From NCBI RefSeq assembly GCF_003955755.1, contig NZ_CP034465.1, forward strand, positions 1,351,001-1,415,000: a DNA stretch of 64,000 nt. Reading direction: 5' to 3'. Below the pieces are notes generated by a model, which ran no database searches, was not told the origin of the DNA, and saw nothing but the letters and a program-made list of their open reading frames with translations. Source of the DNA: Jeotgalibaca ciconiae. GTDB taxonomy: Bacteria; Bacillota; Bacilli; Lactobacillales; Aerococcaceae. The translations under genes were made by a program, and so were the position numbers. Shown here piece by piece: positions 17,618 through 25,283 of this stretch; position 1 is the first letter of the stretch; each line of letters opens with the position of its first letter.

Positions 17618-18112
17618 TTATTTTAGAACGTCTATCTTACTATTCATTAACTGATTTATTTTTAGAATTTCATTTTTCTTAAAAGCTGCATGAGGAATCA
17701 CTTTAATCTGTTTATCGTCTATTTTTAAAAGCCAGTATTTTTTTAGGTTGATCAGGCCTTGAAACTCTTCCCATGAGTAAAAATTTCCTTCATTATTTTC
17801 TAATTGTTTTAATTCAACTCCTTCATTGTTGATAATAAATTTTCTTTGACCAATATAATGAGGTAATTTTTTCAACCATATCAGTAAACCAATCACTTGA
17901 ATAAATATAAGAGAAAGAAAAGTGACTGAAAAGAGTAAAAAGAGAGAAATAATTTGTTTTGTTATTGTGAAATCTCGCATAAAGCTTACAAAAAATAGGT
18001 AGCAAATCATTAAAGAGAGGCCCGAATAAGCTATATAATTTTTGGTGGTAGCTGCTAAATTTAAAAAGAGATAATCTTTTACAGATAAATCAATTTTACC
18101 GTGATAGGTCAT
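17618..18112 (-). CDS. Array protein Y1: YcxB-like membrane protein
   Basis: Protein of 164 residues. The N-terminus is MTYHGKIDLSVKDYLFLNL, followed by two helices (about 27-47 and 53-78) and a cytoplasmic C-terminal domain (about 85-160) with the YcxB-like pattern FYSWEEFQGLINLKKYWLLKIDDKQIKVIPHAAFKKNEI. YcxB-like domains are of unknown function and, to my knowledge, fold like PH domains. It is one of five tandem paralogs, each meeting a P peptide tail to tail. The ATG follows GGAGG. Confidence 0.8.
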   Translation of the reverse strand: MTYHGKIDLSVKDYLFLNLAATTKNYIAYSGLSLMICYLFFVSFMRDFTITKQIISLFLLFSVTFLSLIFIQVIGLLIWLKKLPHYIGQRKFIINNEGVELKQLENNEGNFYSWEEFQGLINLKKYWLLKIDDKQIKVIPHAAFKKNEILKINQLMNSKIDVLK

Positions 18113-18177
18113 GGATTTGCCTCCTTGATGTTATTATTCGACCATACCAAAGATTATGTTCATTAAGAAAGATTTTA

Positions 18178-18505
18178 TTGACAATTATTAATAACCATTT
18201 AGGATCGAACATAGGTAACTTCATAGCAGGCAAAGTATATGGAACAAATGTGCCTGTAAAGACAGTTATATTCAAAGGCTTCATTTTCTTAGAGAGATGT
18301 CATACGAGAAAAACAAGTAAATGTAGTTCTTTCAGTAGGATATCGAAGCGGAAAGATGCTGTACAATTACATTGTTAACTTTAATTCCATTACGTTATCT
18401 GACGGAAGTACAATGGGAGCTTCGTGCCGGATTACCTTTGAAATTGATGATGGTACGCTCATTACTCCGGGACCAACAGGCGTAATGGTTACAAACAGTG
18501 AATAA
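18178..18505 (+). pseudogene. Frameshifted remnant of a protein of about 110 residues
   Basis: The first part reads from ATG 18178 (NNHLGSNIGNFIAGKVYGTN ... FKGFIFLE). Near 18290 the protein-like frame changes, continuing as VNVVLSVGYRSGKMLYNY ... SCRITFEIDDGTLITPG ... VTNSE to a stop at 18503. The second segment has clear coding character but only a frameshift joins it to a start. I do not recognise the family. Its last codons overlap the start of the 60-residue hydrophobic peptide gene, so the two were probably translationally coupled. Confidence 0.45.
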
Positions 18506-18680
18506 ATATTCGAATTTTTTAAGTACAGCGGGCGTATCAGTATTAGTAACTTCTTCTGTTATTCTTGGAGGGTTACTTATCGCTGAACTTACACCATTTT
18601 TAGCAGCATTAGCTTCAGGGCCTGCATTGCCCTTAGTGGCGGTTGGAATAGTTGTAATAATGTTAATTGTAGATAATTAG
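18498..18680 (+). CDS. Hydrophobic 60-residue peptide H1
   Basis: Peptide of 60 residues, GTG start at 18498 overlapping the end of the frameshifted remnant by 8 bp. It is almost wholly hydrophobic (VLVTSSVILGGLLIAEL, ALPLVAVGIVVIMLIVDN) with a Pro/Gly-rich hinge (TPFLAALASGPALP). A decayed homologue with three stops is at 20652-20846. The ribosome site is poor. The build recalls hydrophobic bacteriocins or holin-like peptides, but the net charge is not positive and no processing or export genes adjoin, so the role is open. Confidence 0.5.
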   Translation: MNKYSNFLSTAGVSVLVTSSVILGGLLIAELTPFLAALASGPALPLVAVGIVVIMLIVDN

Positions 18681-18867
18681 AAGAACTAGAAATTCGTATT
18701 TTAGAACAAATTGTTACAAAAATAGTCCAGTAGTAGTTTTAATAACTTTACTGGACTATTTAATTTGTCTTACACATTATCTACTAAGTAAAAGGAATTA
18801 TTATATATAGTTATTCATTTAATGTATGATATACATGGTTTAAAAAATGTTGAAAGGAGAGATACTC

Positions 18868-19038
18868 TTGAAGAAAAGAACCTTCGTATTGCTAATTTCT
18901 TTTCTTATTTTTTTTGAAATTTGGAATATTCTTTTATTTTTTATTGTTCCAAATAATAGAAAAGTAGGAATTGTTATTCTCTTTTTATCAATAGCCTTGT
19001 ACGTTATATTTTTAGTCAAGAATAATAAGAAAAAATGA
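18868..19038 (+). CDS. Array peptide P2: two-helix membrane mini-protein
   Basis: Peptide of 56 residues. TTG 18868 is chosen because AAAGGAGAG lies 7 bp upstream; an in-frame ATG at 18847 precedes that site. Two helices (about 5-27 and 33-50) flank VPNNRKVG, the array motif, and the end is NNKKK. Eight bp separate its stop from that of the convergent Y2 gene. It is similar in length and pattern to P1 and P3-P5. Confidence 0.7.
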   Translation: MKKRTFVLLISFLIFFEIWNILLFFIVPNNRKVGIVILFLSIALYVIFLVKNNKKK

Positions 19039-19046
19039 GTCAAATC

Positions 19047-19541
19047 TTAGTTTAAGATTCTAATTTTTTCACTAAAAAAATGGTTAATTTCCTGAACTTC
19101 ATTCTCTTTGAAAGCTGCATGGGGAATCGCTTTAATTTGCTGATTATTTAATCTTAAGAGCCAGAATTTCTTTCGATTAATAAGGCCTTCAAATTCATTC
19201 CATGAGAAAAATTTTGTTCCATCATTGCTAGGTTGTATTATTTGAAGGCCATCCTTATCCATAATGAATACTCTATACCCAATAGATTTAGGAAATTTTT
19301 TGACGCTTTTTATTAAGCTGAGCGCTTCCGCAAGTATAAAAGAAGAAAATATGAATAAAAAAATCAAAATACTTAAAACAATTTGTCTATTTACTGTATA
19401 GTCTCCCATGAAGATCATAAAAATAATGAAGCAAAGGAACAGAGTGAAGCTAGCGTAAATCAAATAATTATTAGTGATTAGTGTTAAATTTAAAAATAGG
19501 GAATCTTTTAAAGAAAGAGTTCCTTTTCCTTGGTATATCAT
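19047..19541 (-). CDS. Array protein Y2: YcxB-like membrane protein
   Basis: Protein of 164 residues, paralog of Y1. N-terminus MIYQGKGTLSLKDSLFLNL, helices at about 26-47 and 52-77, C-terminal YcxB-like domain with FFSWNEFEGLINRKKFWLLRLNNQQIKAIPHAAFKENEV. The ATG follows AAAGGAGGC. A CTTTGGTATGAT element about 30-40 bp upstream recurs before other Y genes and may be a shared -10 promoter box (TATGAT). Function unknown. Confidence 0.8.
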   Translation of the reverse strand: MIYQGKGTLSLKDSLFLNLTLITNNYLIYASFTLFLCFIIFMIFMGDYTVNRQIVLSILIFLFIFSSFILAEALSLIKSVKKFPKSIGYRVFIMDKDGLQIIQPSNDGTKFFSWNEFEGLINRKKFWLLRLNNQQIKAIPHAAFKENEVQEINHFFSEKIRILN

Positions 19542-19642
19542 TGATTTGCCTCCTTTATTTATCGTTAGTTAAATCATACCAAAGATAGTGATGAAGCAAA
19601 AACTATTTTAATTATAAGTAATCGTTATTTACACTACAATTA

Positions 19643-19762
19643 TTGACTGGGACTACGATCATTCTTTTATTATCGCTTGTAATCATAGCCTTAAACCTAG
19701 TGGGAAACGAGCATCAGCTAACAAGAGAATTATCTTATTTTAAAAATAAAACAAATAACTAG
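19643..19762 (+). other. Possible remnant of a hydrophobic peptide gene
   Basis: A 39-codon frame from TTG 19643 (LTGTTIILLLSLVIIALNLV then a charged tail ending KNKTNN). No ribosome site is visible. The hydrophobic segment is loosely like the start of the decayed H2 peptide (LITGAVATVSF). The rest of 19542-19890 shows nothing clear apart from the Y2 and P3 upstream regions. Confidence 0.25.
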
Positions 19763-19890
19763 CAGATAAAAATTGCTTGACCATTGCTTTATCTATTGTA
19801 GAAAATTAAACTCAGTAACTTGTTGAGTAATAGCGTTTATTTTAAAGTAAAGTACATGAACATATTTGAAAAACGAGAGGACAGATTTTT

Positions 19891-20067
19891 TTGAAAAGAA
19901 GAGATGCTTTAATGCTAATGATTCTAACTATCATATTTGGAGTCATCGATGTTGTGTTCCTGTTTCAAGCTCCTATGAATGAAAAAATAGGGTACTTTCT
20001 TTTGCTTTTAATTATTATTTTTAACTTCACTTGGTTATTTCAAAATTATAAAAAGGCTAAGAAATGA
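19891..20067 (+). CDS. Array peptide P3: two-helix membrane mini-protein
   Basis: Peptide of 58 residues, TTG start 10 bp after GAGAGG. N-terminus MKRRDALM, two helices (about 6-26 and 34-50) around QAPMNEKIG, basic end NYKKAKK. The loop motif is nearly the same as in P1 (APVNEKIG). The stop lies 10 bp from that of Y3. Too short for many gene callers and easily missed. Confidence 0.7.
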   Translation: MKRRDALMLMILTIIFGVIDVVFLFQAPMNEKIGYFLLLLIIIFNFTWLFQNYKKAKK

Positions 20068-20077
20068 GTGTCGATTC

Positions 20078-20566
20078 TCACTTCTTAATCCGTTCATTTA
20101 AAAAGATAGTTATTTCCTCAATCTTATTTCTATCAAAGGCATTATGAGGAAGAATAAATTTTTTTTCATTCTCTATTTTTAAAAGCCAGTACTTTTTACA
20201 ATTAATAGAGTCAGTAAGTATCTCCCATGGTAAAAAAATACGATTTTCGCTACTTCCTTTTTTCGTTTGGATACCTTCATCGTTAATAATATATTCGTTA
20301 TGTTGGTTCATTTTAGATAATTTTTTGTATGAACGAAAGAGGAGAAAGACTTCAGTAAGGATAATGAACAAAAAGATAAATAAAAAAATGAGAATAGTAG
20401 AAATAACCTGTTTTTCAAATGTATCGTTTTTCATAAATTCCATAAAGAATAAATAGCAAAGTAATAAAGAAAAAGCAGCATAAATAAGGTACTTTTCTTT
20501 CTTTATGGTTAGATTTATAAATAAGAAATCTTGTAATGGTAATTTTCTTTTTCCATGGTAAGTCAT
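20078..20566 (-). CDS. Array protein Y3: YcxB-like membrane protein
   Basis: Protein of 162 residues, most diverged of the five. N-terminus MTYHGKRKLPLQDFLFINL, two helices (about 26-46, 52-76), and C-terminal domain with FLPWEILTDSINCKKYWLLKIENEKKFILPHNAF, where the usual IPHAAF reads LPHNAF and the S-W pair becomes P-W. The upstream region (TTAACA, 18 bp, TATGAT on the - strand at 20597-20626) is nearly identical to that of Y4. Confidence 0.78.
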   Translation of the reverse strand: MTYHGKRKLPLQDFLFINLTIKKEKYLIYAAFSLLLCYLFFMEFMKNDTFEKQVISTILIFLFIFLFIILTEVFLLFRSYKKLSKMNQHNEYIINDEGIQTKKGSSENRIFLPWEILTDSINCKKYWLLKIENEKKFILPHNAFDRNKIEEITIFLNERIKK

Positions 20567-20596
20567 TAATTTTCTCCTTTCTTTTGTTGTAAATTT

Positions 20597-20626
20597 ATCA
20601 TACCAAAACTATGTAAGGATTGTTAA
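20597..20626 (-). promoter_or_regulatory. Promoter of Y3 (copied before Y4)
   Basis: On the - strand, -35 TTAACA (20626-20621) and -10 TATGAT (20602-20597), spacer 18 bp. A block of about 45 bp around it is almost identical at 21560-21616 upstream of Y4. Confidence 0.55.
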
Positions 20627-20651
20627 TTTTTTATGGATTAATAATAAAAGC

Positions 20652-20846
20652 ATGGTGTTCTTTTTCAAGCTGATTCATCAAACTAACTAAGCCCTCATTA
20701 CTGGAGCAGTGGCGACAGTTTCCTTTATTGGTTTAGGATTCCTTATGGCGATAGCTGCTCCAATTTTACCAGCAATAGCTTCATGAATAGCCGTACCAGC
20801 ATTGGGAATTCCAATTACAGTATGAATGTTAGACAAAGGTAACTAA
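20652..20846 (+). pseudogene. Decayed hydrophobic peptide H2 (homologue of the peptide at 18498)
   Basis: From ATG 20652 one frame runs 64 codons with three internal stops (one TAA, two TGA) and no frameshift. The segment GLGFLMAIAAPILPAIAS aligns with GGLLIAELTPFLAALAS of H1. At the first TGA, H1 has the Gly of ASGPALP. Decay by point mutation alone suggests recent loss. Confidence 0.6.
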
Positions 20847-20859
20847 ACGAATTCTAGCA

Positions 20860-21039
20860 GTGAAAAAAATAAAAAAAATAGGGTTGCTGATACTAATATG
20901 CCTTCTCATACTATATGGGATATATAATGCCAGTGTAATGGTTATTATGCCAGAAGATGAGAAGTTAGCTTCTTTTATTATTGCCTTGCTTTCGATATCC
21001 TATTCCGTATGGTTAATTAAATACTATATAAAACCGTAA
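20860..21039 (+). CDS. Array peptide P4: two-helix membrane mini-protein
   Basis: Peptide of 59 residues from GTG 20860 (MKKIKKIGLLILICLL), helices at about 7-28 and 35-53, loop MPEDEKLA (the array motif with D for N and A for G), and end KYYIKP. The ribosome site is weak (AAAGG 20 bp upstream), so it may depend on reinitiation after the decayed H2 frame, which ends 13 bp before. The stop lies 15 bp from that of Y4. Confidence 0.6.
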   Translation: MKKIKKIGLLILICLLILYGIYNASVMVIMPEDEKLASFIIALLSISYSVWLIKYYIKP

Positions 21040-21054
21040 ATATTTATTCTGTTT

Positions 21055-21540
21055 TTAAATTTCAATGTTGTCGCTTATAAATTGGGTAATTTCCTTTATT
21101 TTGGTTTCGTTGAAAGCAGCATGGGGAATGACTTTAATTTGCTGATCGTTGATTTTTAATAGCCAAAATTTTTTCCGGTTAATCAAGCATTGAAATTCAT
21201 CCCAAATGAAGAAAATAGCTTCATTTTTTTCAAGGTTCTTTGTTTGAAAGCCTTCTTTGGTAATAATGAATTCTCTAACTCCTATAGAGTGAGGGTATTT
21301 TTTTAGTTTCTTTATCAAGGTAATTATTTCAGCAACCACAAAAGATAGAAAGATAAATATAAAAATAAAAATGGTAGAAATAATTTGTCTTTCCAATGTA
21401 TATTCTTTCATAAATAGAAGAATAAACCACAAGCAAATCACTAAAGTGGCACCGGCATATGCTAAATATTTTTTCGTGTTTACTGTTAAGTTTATAAAGA
21501 GATAATCTTTTAAAGAAAAATTAGCTGTTCCATGATACAT
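21055..21540 (-). CDS. Array protein Y4: YcxB-like membrane protein
   Basis: Protein of 161 residues, N-terminus MYHGTANFSLKDYLFINL, helices at about 25-45 and 51-75, C-terminal domain with FIWDEFQCLINRKKFWLLKINDQQIKVIPHAAFNETKI, close to Y1 and Y2. The ATG lies behind AAGGGAGAG. Its upstream region duplicates that of Y3. Function unknown; the conserved IPHAAF stretch marks it as a YcxB-like domain. Confidence 0.8.
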   Translation of the reverse strand: MYHGTANFSLKDYLFINLTVNTKKYLAYAGATLVICLWFILLFMKEYTLERQIISTIFIFIFIFLSFVVAEIITLIKKLKKYPHSIGVREFIITKEGFQTKNLEKNEAIFFIWDEFQCLINRKKFWLLKINDQQIKVIPHAAFNETKIKEITQFISDNIEI

Positions 21541-21572
21541 TTTTGAGCTCTCCCTTCTTTTGTTGTAAATTT

Positions 21573-21602
21573 ATCATACCAAAACCATGTAAGGATTGTT
21601 AA
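21573..21602 (-). promoter_or_regulatory. Promoter of Y4
   Basis: On the - strand, TTAACA (21602-21597), 18-bp spacer, TATGAT (21578-21573). Same layout and nearly the same bases as before Y3. Confidence 0.55.
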
Positions 21603-21745
21603 TTTTTTGTGGATTAGATTTCACGTACGTCCCTTATTTTTCTGTAGAGCCTTTTTTATATATTAGGTAATAGAGTTAACACAATTTGCTCAATTATTTC
21701 TTTGATTTAAGATACAAATACAATAAATACGAAAGGAAAAAACTA

Positions 21746-21919
21746 TTGAAAAAAGGTGAACTTTTATTATACATCTGCATGATCATTTTATTTGAAATTT
21801 TTATTCTTATTCAACTATTCATAGCACCAAACAATGCAAAGGTAGGTTTTTTCCTTCTGACACTAATGTTTTTTTATATTTTAATGTGGTTAATCAATAA
21901 ATATAAGGAAAATAAATAA
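21746..21919 (+). CDS. Array peptide P5: two-helix membrane mini-protein
   Basis: Peptide of 57 residues from TTG 21746, which has AAAGGA 8 bp upstream; a longer in-frame start at 21686 has no site and would add a charged leader. Helices at about 6-27 and 34-51 surround APNNAKVG, and the end is NKYKENK. TTTGATTTAAGATA upstream resembles the sequence before P1. The stop lies 10 bp from that of Y5. Confidence 0.7.
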   Translation: MKKGELLLYICMIILFEIFILIQLFIAPNNAKVGFFLLTLMFFYILMWLINKYKENK

Positions 21920-21929
21920 AGTTTTATTG

Positions 21930-22418
21930 TTAACCCCGTGTTCTATCTTCTAAAAAGAGCTCTATCTCCCGAATTTCGTTTTCCTTAAAAGCTGAATAAG
22001 GAACGATTTCAATATGATGATCATCTATCTTTAAAAGCCAGAATTCTTTTCTCTTAATAAGACCTTGAATCCTATTCCATTCTAAGTGGTACCATATATC
22101 GTCCGTTGTTTTTTTTGAAAAAAGCCCATCATCATTGATAATGATATCCCTTATTCCAATTTCATGCGGACTTTTTTTAAGTCTAATTAATAATGAAATT
22201 GTCTGAGCAATTATAAAAGAAAGAAAAAAGATTATAAAAATAAGAACAACAGAAAAAATTTGTTTCTTTACAGTATAAGCTTCCATGAATTGTAAGAAGA
22301 ATAGATAGCAAAGTGCTAAACTAAGTCCAGCGTACGCTGCATAACTTTTGATAGTGAAAGTTGAATTAAAAAAGAGATAATCTTTTAAAGCAATGTTTCC
22401 TTTTCCTCGATAAGTCAT
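21930..22418 (-). CDS. Array protein Y5: YcxB-like membrane protein
   Basis: Protein of 162 residues, N-terminus MTYRGKGNIALKDYLFFNS, helices at about 26-46 and 52-77, C-terminal domain with YHLEWNRIQGLIKRKEFWLLKIDDHHIEIVPYSAF, where IPHAAF reads VPYSAF. The ATG follows AAGGAGG. It is the last of the five Y paralogs and sits beside a decayed sixth peptide, suggesting that a sixth unit existed. Confidence 0.8.
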   Translation of the reverse strand: MTYRGKGNIALKDYLFFNSTFTIKSYAAYAGLSLALCYLFFLQFMEAYTVKKQIFSVVLIFIIFFLSFIIAQTISLLIRLKKSPHEIGIRDIIINDDGLFSKKTTDDIWYHLEWNRIQGLIKRKEFWLLKIDDHHIEIVPYSAFKENEIREIELFLEDRTRG

Positions 22419-22612
22419 TAAGTTTCCTCCTTTATTTTATTATCATTCAATCATATCAACTAAGACCTCATTTTTTTTGGAAGATGATTTCTAATTCTTT
22501 TTCTAAATATGACTGATGGGCATGCATGCTATTCAGTGTATCTGAAATACTTTAAAATCTTCTTTTGCTGTTGAATTAGAATAAGAATATTTACTTTGTA
22601 AGGAGAAATAAA

Positions 22613-22730
22613 GTGGATAAAAAAGTATTTTCGATAGTAGAAATGTTGTTAATATCTTTGTATTCGAGGTATAGCAGTCAGGGCTCCTATTAAACATTTG
22701 TTCCACTAGCGCTGATCACCCTGTTAAAAA
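22613..22730 (+). pseudogene. Decayed array peptide P6
   Basis: AAGGAG, 7 bp, then GTG 22613 and MDKKVFSIVEMLLISLY, as in the other P peptides; the frame is then lost. A GCTCCTATTAAA stretch at 22682 matches the codons of the APxNEK loop in another frame. No Y gene adjoins. The rest of 22419-22801 holds nothing else that I can recognise. Confidence 0.45.
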
Positions 22731-22801
22731 AGTAAACCACCAATAAAGATAAATCCATTCATGAACTTACTAGTCAAAAAATCTCTCCAGACCTAATCAG
22801 T

Positions 22802-23548
22802 TTATTTTTGAGAAACAAAAACAAACTGATTAGTATTTGAAAGTTCGTTGGAAAAAACATAATCAGGATGCTCAAATTGCTTAATTTCTTCGACTTCCTT
22901 CACTTGATTTTCCGCCATATAGCGAACCATTTCGCCACGTGCCATCTTAGCTAAAGTGGCTTTTATTTTTGGTTTTCCATTGACGAGACTAGCGAAAACA
23001 ATCTCTATTAGTTGATCGGTGGATTTTAGGTAAGGTGCAATTGTTTTCGTGTATTCTTTAGATGCTAAATTAATGACCGGTCCTTCATCGAAATGAAGTG
23101 ATTCATAGAGCTTACTTCCCCAAAACTTATAAAGATTATTAGCCTCTGATACAGATAAAGGGGCCTGCATTTCTAAACGGTACGGACTAACCCCATCAAA
23201 AGGACGCAAAATACCGTAAAAACCGGATAAGATACGTAAATTATTTTTAATATAAATGAAAGCTTCTTCGGTGAATAAATCAGGAGCCATATATTGATAT
23301 TGGAGTCCTTTATAAGTCATGATCGCTGGTGAACTTTGGCGCTTTAAGTCCAAATTTTGTATATGACTATAATTTTCCTGAGCTACTTTATCGCTGCATC
23401 GCCAAAGTTTTTTAGCTTCTTCATAGGACAAGCTTTTAAGCTCTTGGAGAATTTGTTTTGTCTCTGGTAAAAACTGCGGCTGGCTTTCCGCAAAAAAGCT
23501 ATCTGATTCTACCACCATTTTTTTAGTGGGTGAGATGATGATTTTCAT
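22802..23548 (-). CDS. yaaA: Peroxide stress protein YaaA (DUF328/UPF0246)
   Basis: Protein of 248 residues that, in Escherichia coli, limits intracellular iron during peroxide stress and binds DNA. Family blocks seen: MKIIISPTKKM at the start, YKGLQYQYMAPDLFTEEA (about 78-95), RILSGFYGILRPFDGVSPYRLEM (about 105-127), NLASKEYTK (about 160), and FASLVNGKPKIKATLAKMARGEMVRYM. Length is as usual for the family. It is a single gene on the - strand with GGGAAGGAC before the ATG. It marks the right border of the accessory array. Confidence 0.9.
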   Translation of the reverse strand: MKIIISPTKKMVVESDSFFAESQPQFLPETKQILQELKSLSYEEAKKLWRCSDKVAQENYSHIQNLDLKRQSSPAIMTYKGLQYQYMAPDLFTEEAFIYIKNNLRILSGFYGILRPFDGVSPYRLEMQAPLSVSEANNLYKFWGSKLYESLHFDEGPVINLASKEYTKTIAPYLKSTDQLIEIVFASLVNGKPKIKATLAKMARGEMVRYMAENQVKEVEEIKQFEHPDYVFSNELSNTNQFVFVSQK

Positions 23549-23634
23549 ACATAAGTCCTTCCCGTTAATAATGATTGACTTTATCTTAACATGAAAAAGG
23601 GAGGCATATATACCTTAAAATTGAAACAAAGTAC

Positions 23635-23663
23635 TTGCATTTAGTAAGCAATGCCTGTATAAT
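23635..23663 (+). promoter_or_regulatory. Near-consensus promoter upstream of mnmE
   Basis: TTGCAT, 17-bp spacer, TATAAT. It lies 211 bp before the mnmE start and immediately before two hairpins. Confidence 0.7.
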
Positions 23664-23669
23664 TTCATA

Positions 23670-23772
23670 GAATTCAATAGCGAAATAAAATATAGATAAA
23701 AATGTGTTACGCAGTCAAAGTGCTTAACCACCCTAGCGGAGCCGCAGGGTGGAGTGGGCGCTTTTTTCATGC
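23670..23772 (+). ncRNA. Candidate small RNA or attenuated leader before mnmE
   Basis: From the promoter above, a transcript of about 100 nt would end at a strong hairpin (CCACCCT ... AGGGTGG, 23731-23755) followed by GGCGCTTTTTT. No reading frame with protein character fits. It could be an independent small RNA or a leader controlling mnmE by termination. I cannot match it to a named family. Confidence 0.4.
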
Positions 23773-23784
23773 GCAAAAACAAAG

Positions 23785-23838
23785 AAAAGCGGACTTGAGA
23801 GCTAGACACAAAAAAAGCGGGACAAGTCCGCTTTTAAC
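23785..23838 (-). repeat. Internally deleted copy of repeat family 2
   Basis: On the - strand this reads GTGTCTAGCTCTCAAGTCCG then CTTTTCTT, joining the left end of family 2 (TGTCTAGCTCCCAAGTCC) to its right end. GCGGGACAAGTCCGC beside it completes a hairpin with a T-run, so it may also act as a terminator before mnmE. Confidence 0.5.
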
Positions 23839-23873
23839 CAAACATTTTAAACAGGAAGGAGAGGCTTTCCCTC

Positions 23874-25262
23874 ATGATAAATGAATTTGATACAATTACA
23901 GCAATTTCGACGCCTCCAGGAGAAGGGGCAATTGGAATTGTACGATTAAGTGGAGATGATGCAATTACGATTGCGGATACTCTGTACCAAGCAGGTTCGA
24001 AGAACTTAAAGGATGTACCGAGTCACACCATCCATTATGGACACATTCGTAATCCGAAAACAGATGAAATTATTGATGAAGTGATGGTTACTATCATGCG
24101 AGCACCAAAGACGTTTACGAAAGAAGACGTCGTAGAGATTAACTGCCACGGCGGCGTGGTGAGCGTGAATCGTATTTTACAGACAATCTTGCAAAATGGA
24201 GCGAGAATGGCAGAGCCGGGTGAATTTACCAAACGTGCCTTTTTGAATGGGCGGATTGACCTCTCCCAGGCAGAAGCGGTAATGGATTTGATTCGTGCGA
24301 AGACAGATCGAGCAATGGACGTAGCTCTTCGTCAGTTAGATGGCGATTTGTCCAATTTGATCCGCAATATTCGTCAGATCATCTTAAATACGTTGGCAGA
24401 AGTGGAAGTAAATATTGATTATCCTGAGTATGATGACGTAGAAGAAGTTACAACAAAATTACTAAAAGAAAAAACGATGGAAGTACAAGGACATGTAGAG
24501 CAGTTATTACATACCGCAAAACAAGGAAAAATCCTTCGTGAAGGGCTGGAAACAGCTATCATTGGACGTCCAAACGTTGGTAAATCAAGTTTATTGAATC
24601 GCTTGATTCGAGAAGAAAAAGCAATTGTAACTGATATTGCAGGAACAACACGGGATACAATTGAAGAATACGTGAATGTGAATGGTGTACCGTTGAAGCT
24701 AGTAGATACTGCTGGGATACGAGAGACAGATGATATAGTGGAACAGATCGGAGTAGAACGCAGCCGTAAAGCATTGATGGAAGCAGACTTAATTCTACTG
24801 TTAATCAACCAAAGTGAAACACTAGCGGAAGAAGACAAAGAATTACTTCACCTGACACAAGATATGAATCGAATTATTTTATTGAACAAGAGTGACTTAG
24901 CTCCTCAAGTGTCTGTGGATGAATTAGCAGAGTGGAGTAGTCCTGAAAATGTGATTACTACTTCTATGCTAGAGCAAACCGGACTCGATCAATTAGAAAA
25001 ACAAATCTCTGAGATGTTCTTCGCCGGTGAAACAGGTGAGCAAGATGCTACTTATATTTCAAATGTTCGTCACATTGCATTGTTGCACGAAGCGCAAGAA
25101 GCATTAGCAGAAGTCATCTCTGGAATTGAAATGGATATGCCAGTAGACCTTGTTCAGATTGACTTTACAAGAGCGTGGGAATTACTCGGTGAAATTACCG
25201 GAGATACGGTACAAGATGAATTGCTGACACAATTGTTTAGTCAATTCTGCCTTGGAAAATAA
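23874..25262 (+). CDS. mnmE: tRNA-modification GTPase MnmE
   Basis: With MnmG it makes the 5-carboxymethylaminomethyl group on U34 of certain tRNAs. 462 residues. The N-terminal formyl-THF-binding domain (about 1-120) opens [24 protein letters not shown] helical domain contains the G domain (about 222-380) with G1 [10 protein letters not shown]2 TTRDT, G3 DTAGI and G4 NKSD. The C-terminus ends in the essential CxGK motif as CLGK. The ATG follows GGAAGGAGAGG. mnmG follows after 234 bp of repeat DNA. Confidence 0.97.
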   Translation: MINEFDTITAISTPPGEGAIGIVRLSGDDAITIADTLYQAGSKNLKDVPSHTIHYGHIRNPKTDEIIDEVMVTIMRAPKTFTKEDVVEINCHGGVVSVNRILQTILQNGARMAEPGEFTKRAFLNGRIDLSQAEAVMDLIRAKTDRAMDVALRQLDGDLSNLIRNIRQIILNTLAEVEVNIDYPEYDDVEEVTTKLLKEKTMEVQGHVEQLLHTAKQGKILREGLETAIIGRPNVGKSSLLNRLIREEKAIVTDIAGTTRDTIEEYVNVNGVPLKLVDTAGIRETDDIVEQIGVERSRKALMEADLILLLINQSETLAEEDKELLHLTQDMNRIILLNKSDLAPQVSVDELAEWSSPENVITTSMLEQTGLDQLEKQISEMFFAGETGEQDATYISNVRHIALLHEAQEALAEVISGIEMDMPVDLVQIDFTRAWELLGEITGDTVQDELLTQLFSQFCLGK

Positions 25263-25283
25263 GAGGAATTGAGCGACGGATTG

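Noticed and set aside
23702..23884. A 60-codon + strand frame just before mnmE
   Set aside because: It runs through both hairpins and the mnmE start, and has no ribosome site or protein character. A structured RNA explains the region better.
24419..24838. Long - strand frames inside mnmE and similar ones inside the carbohydrate-binding lipoprotein, ychF and guaB
   Set aside because: These are shadows of strongly coding + strand genes; none has a ribosome site or recognisable domain.
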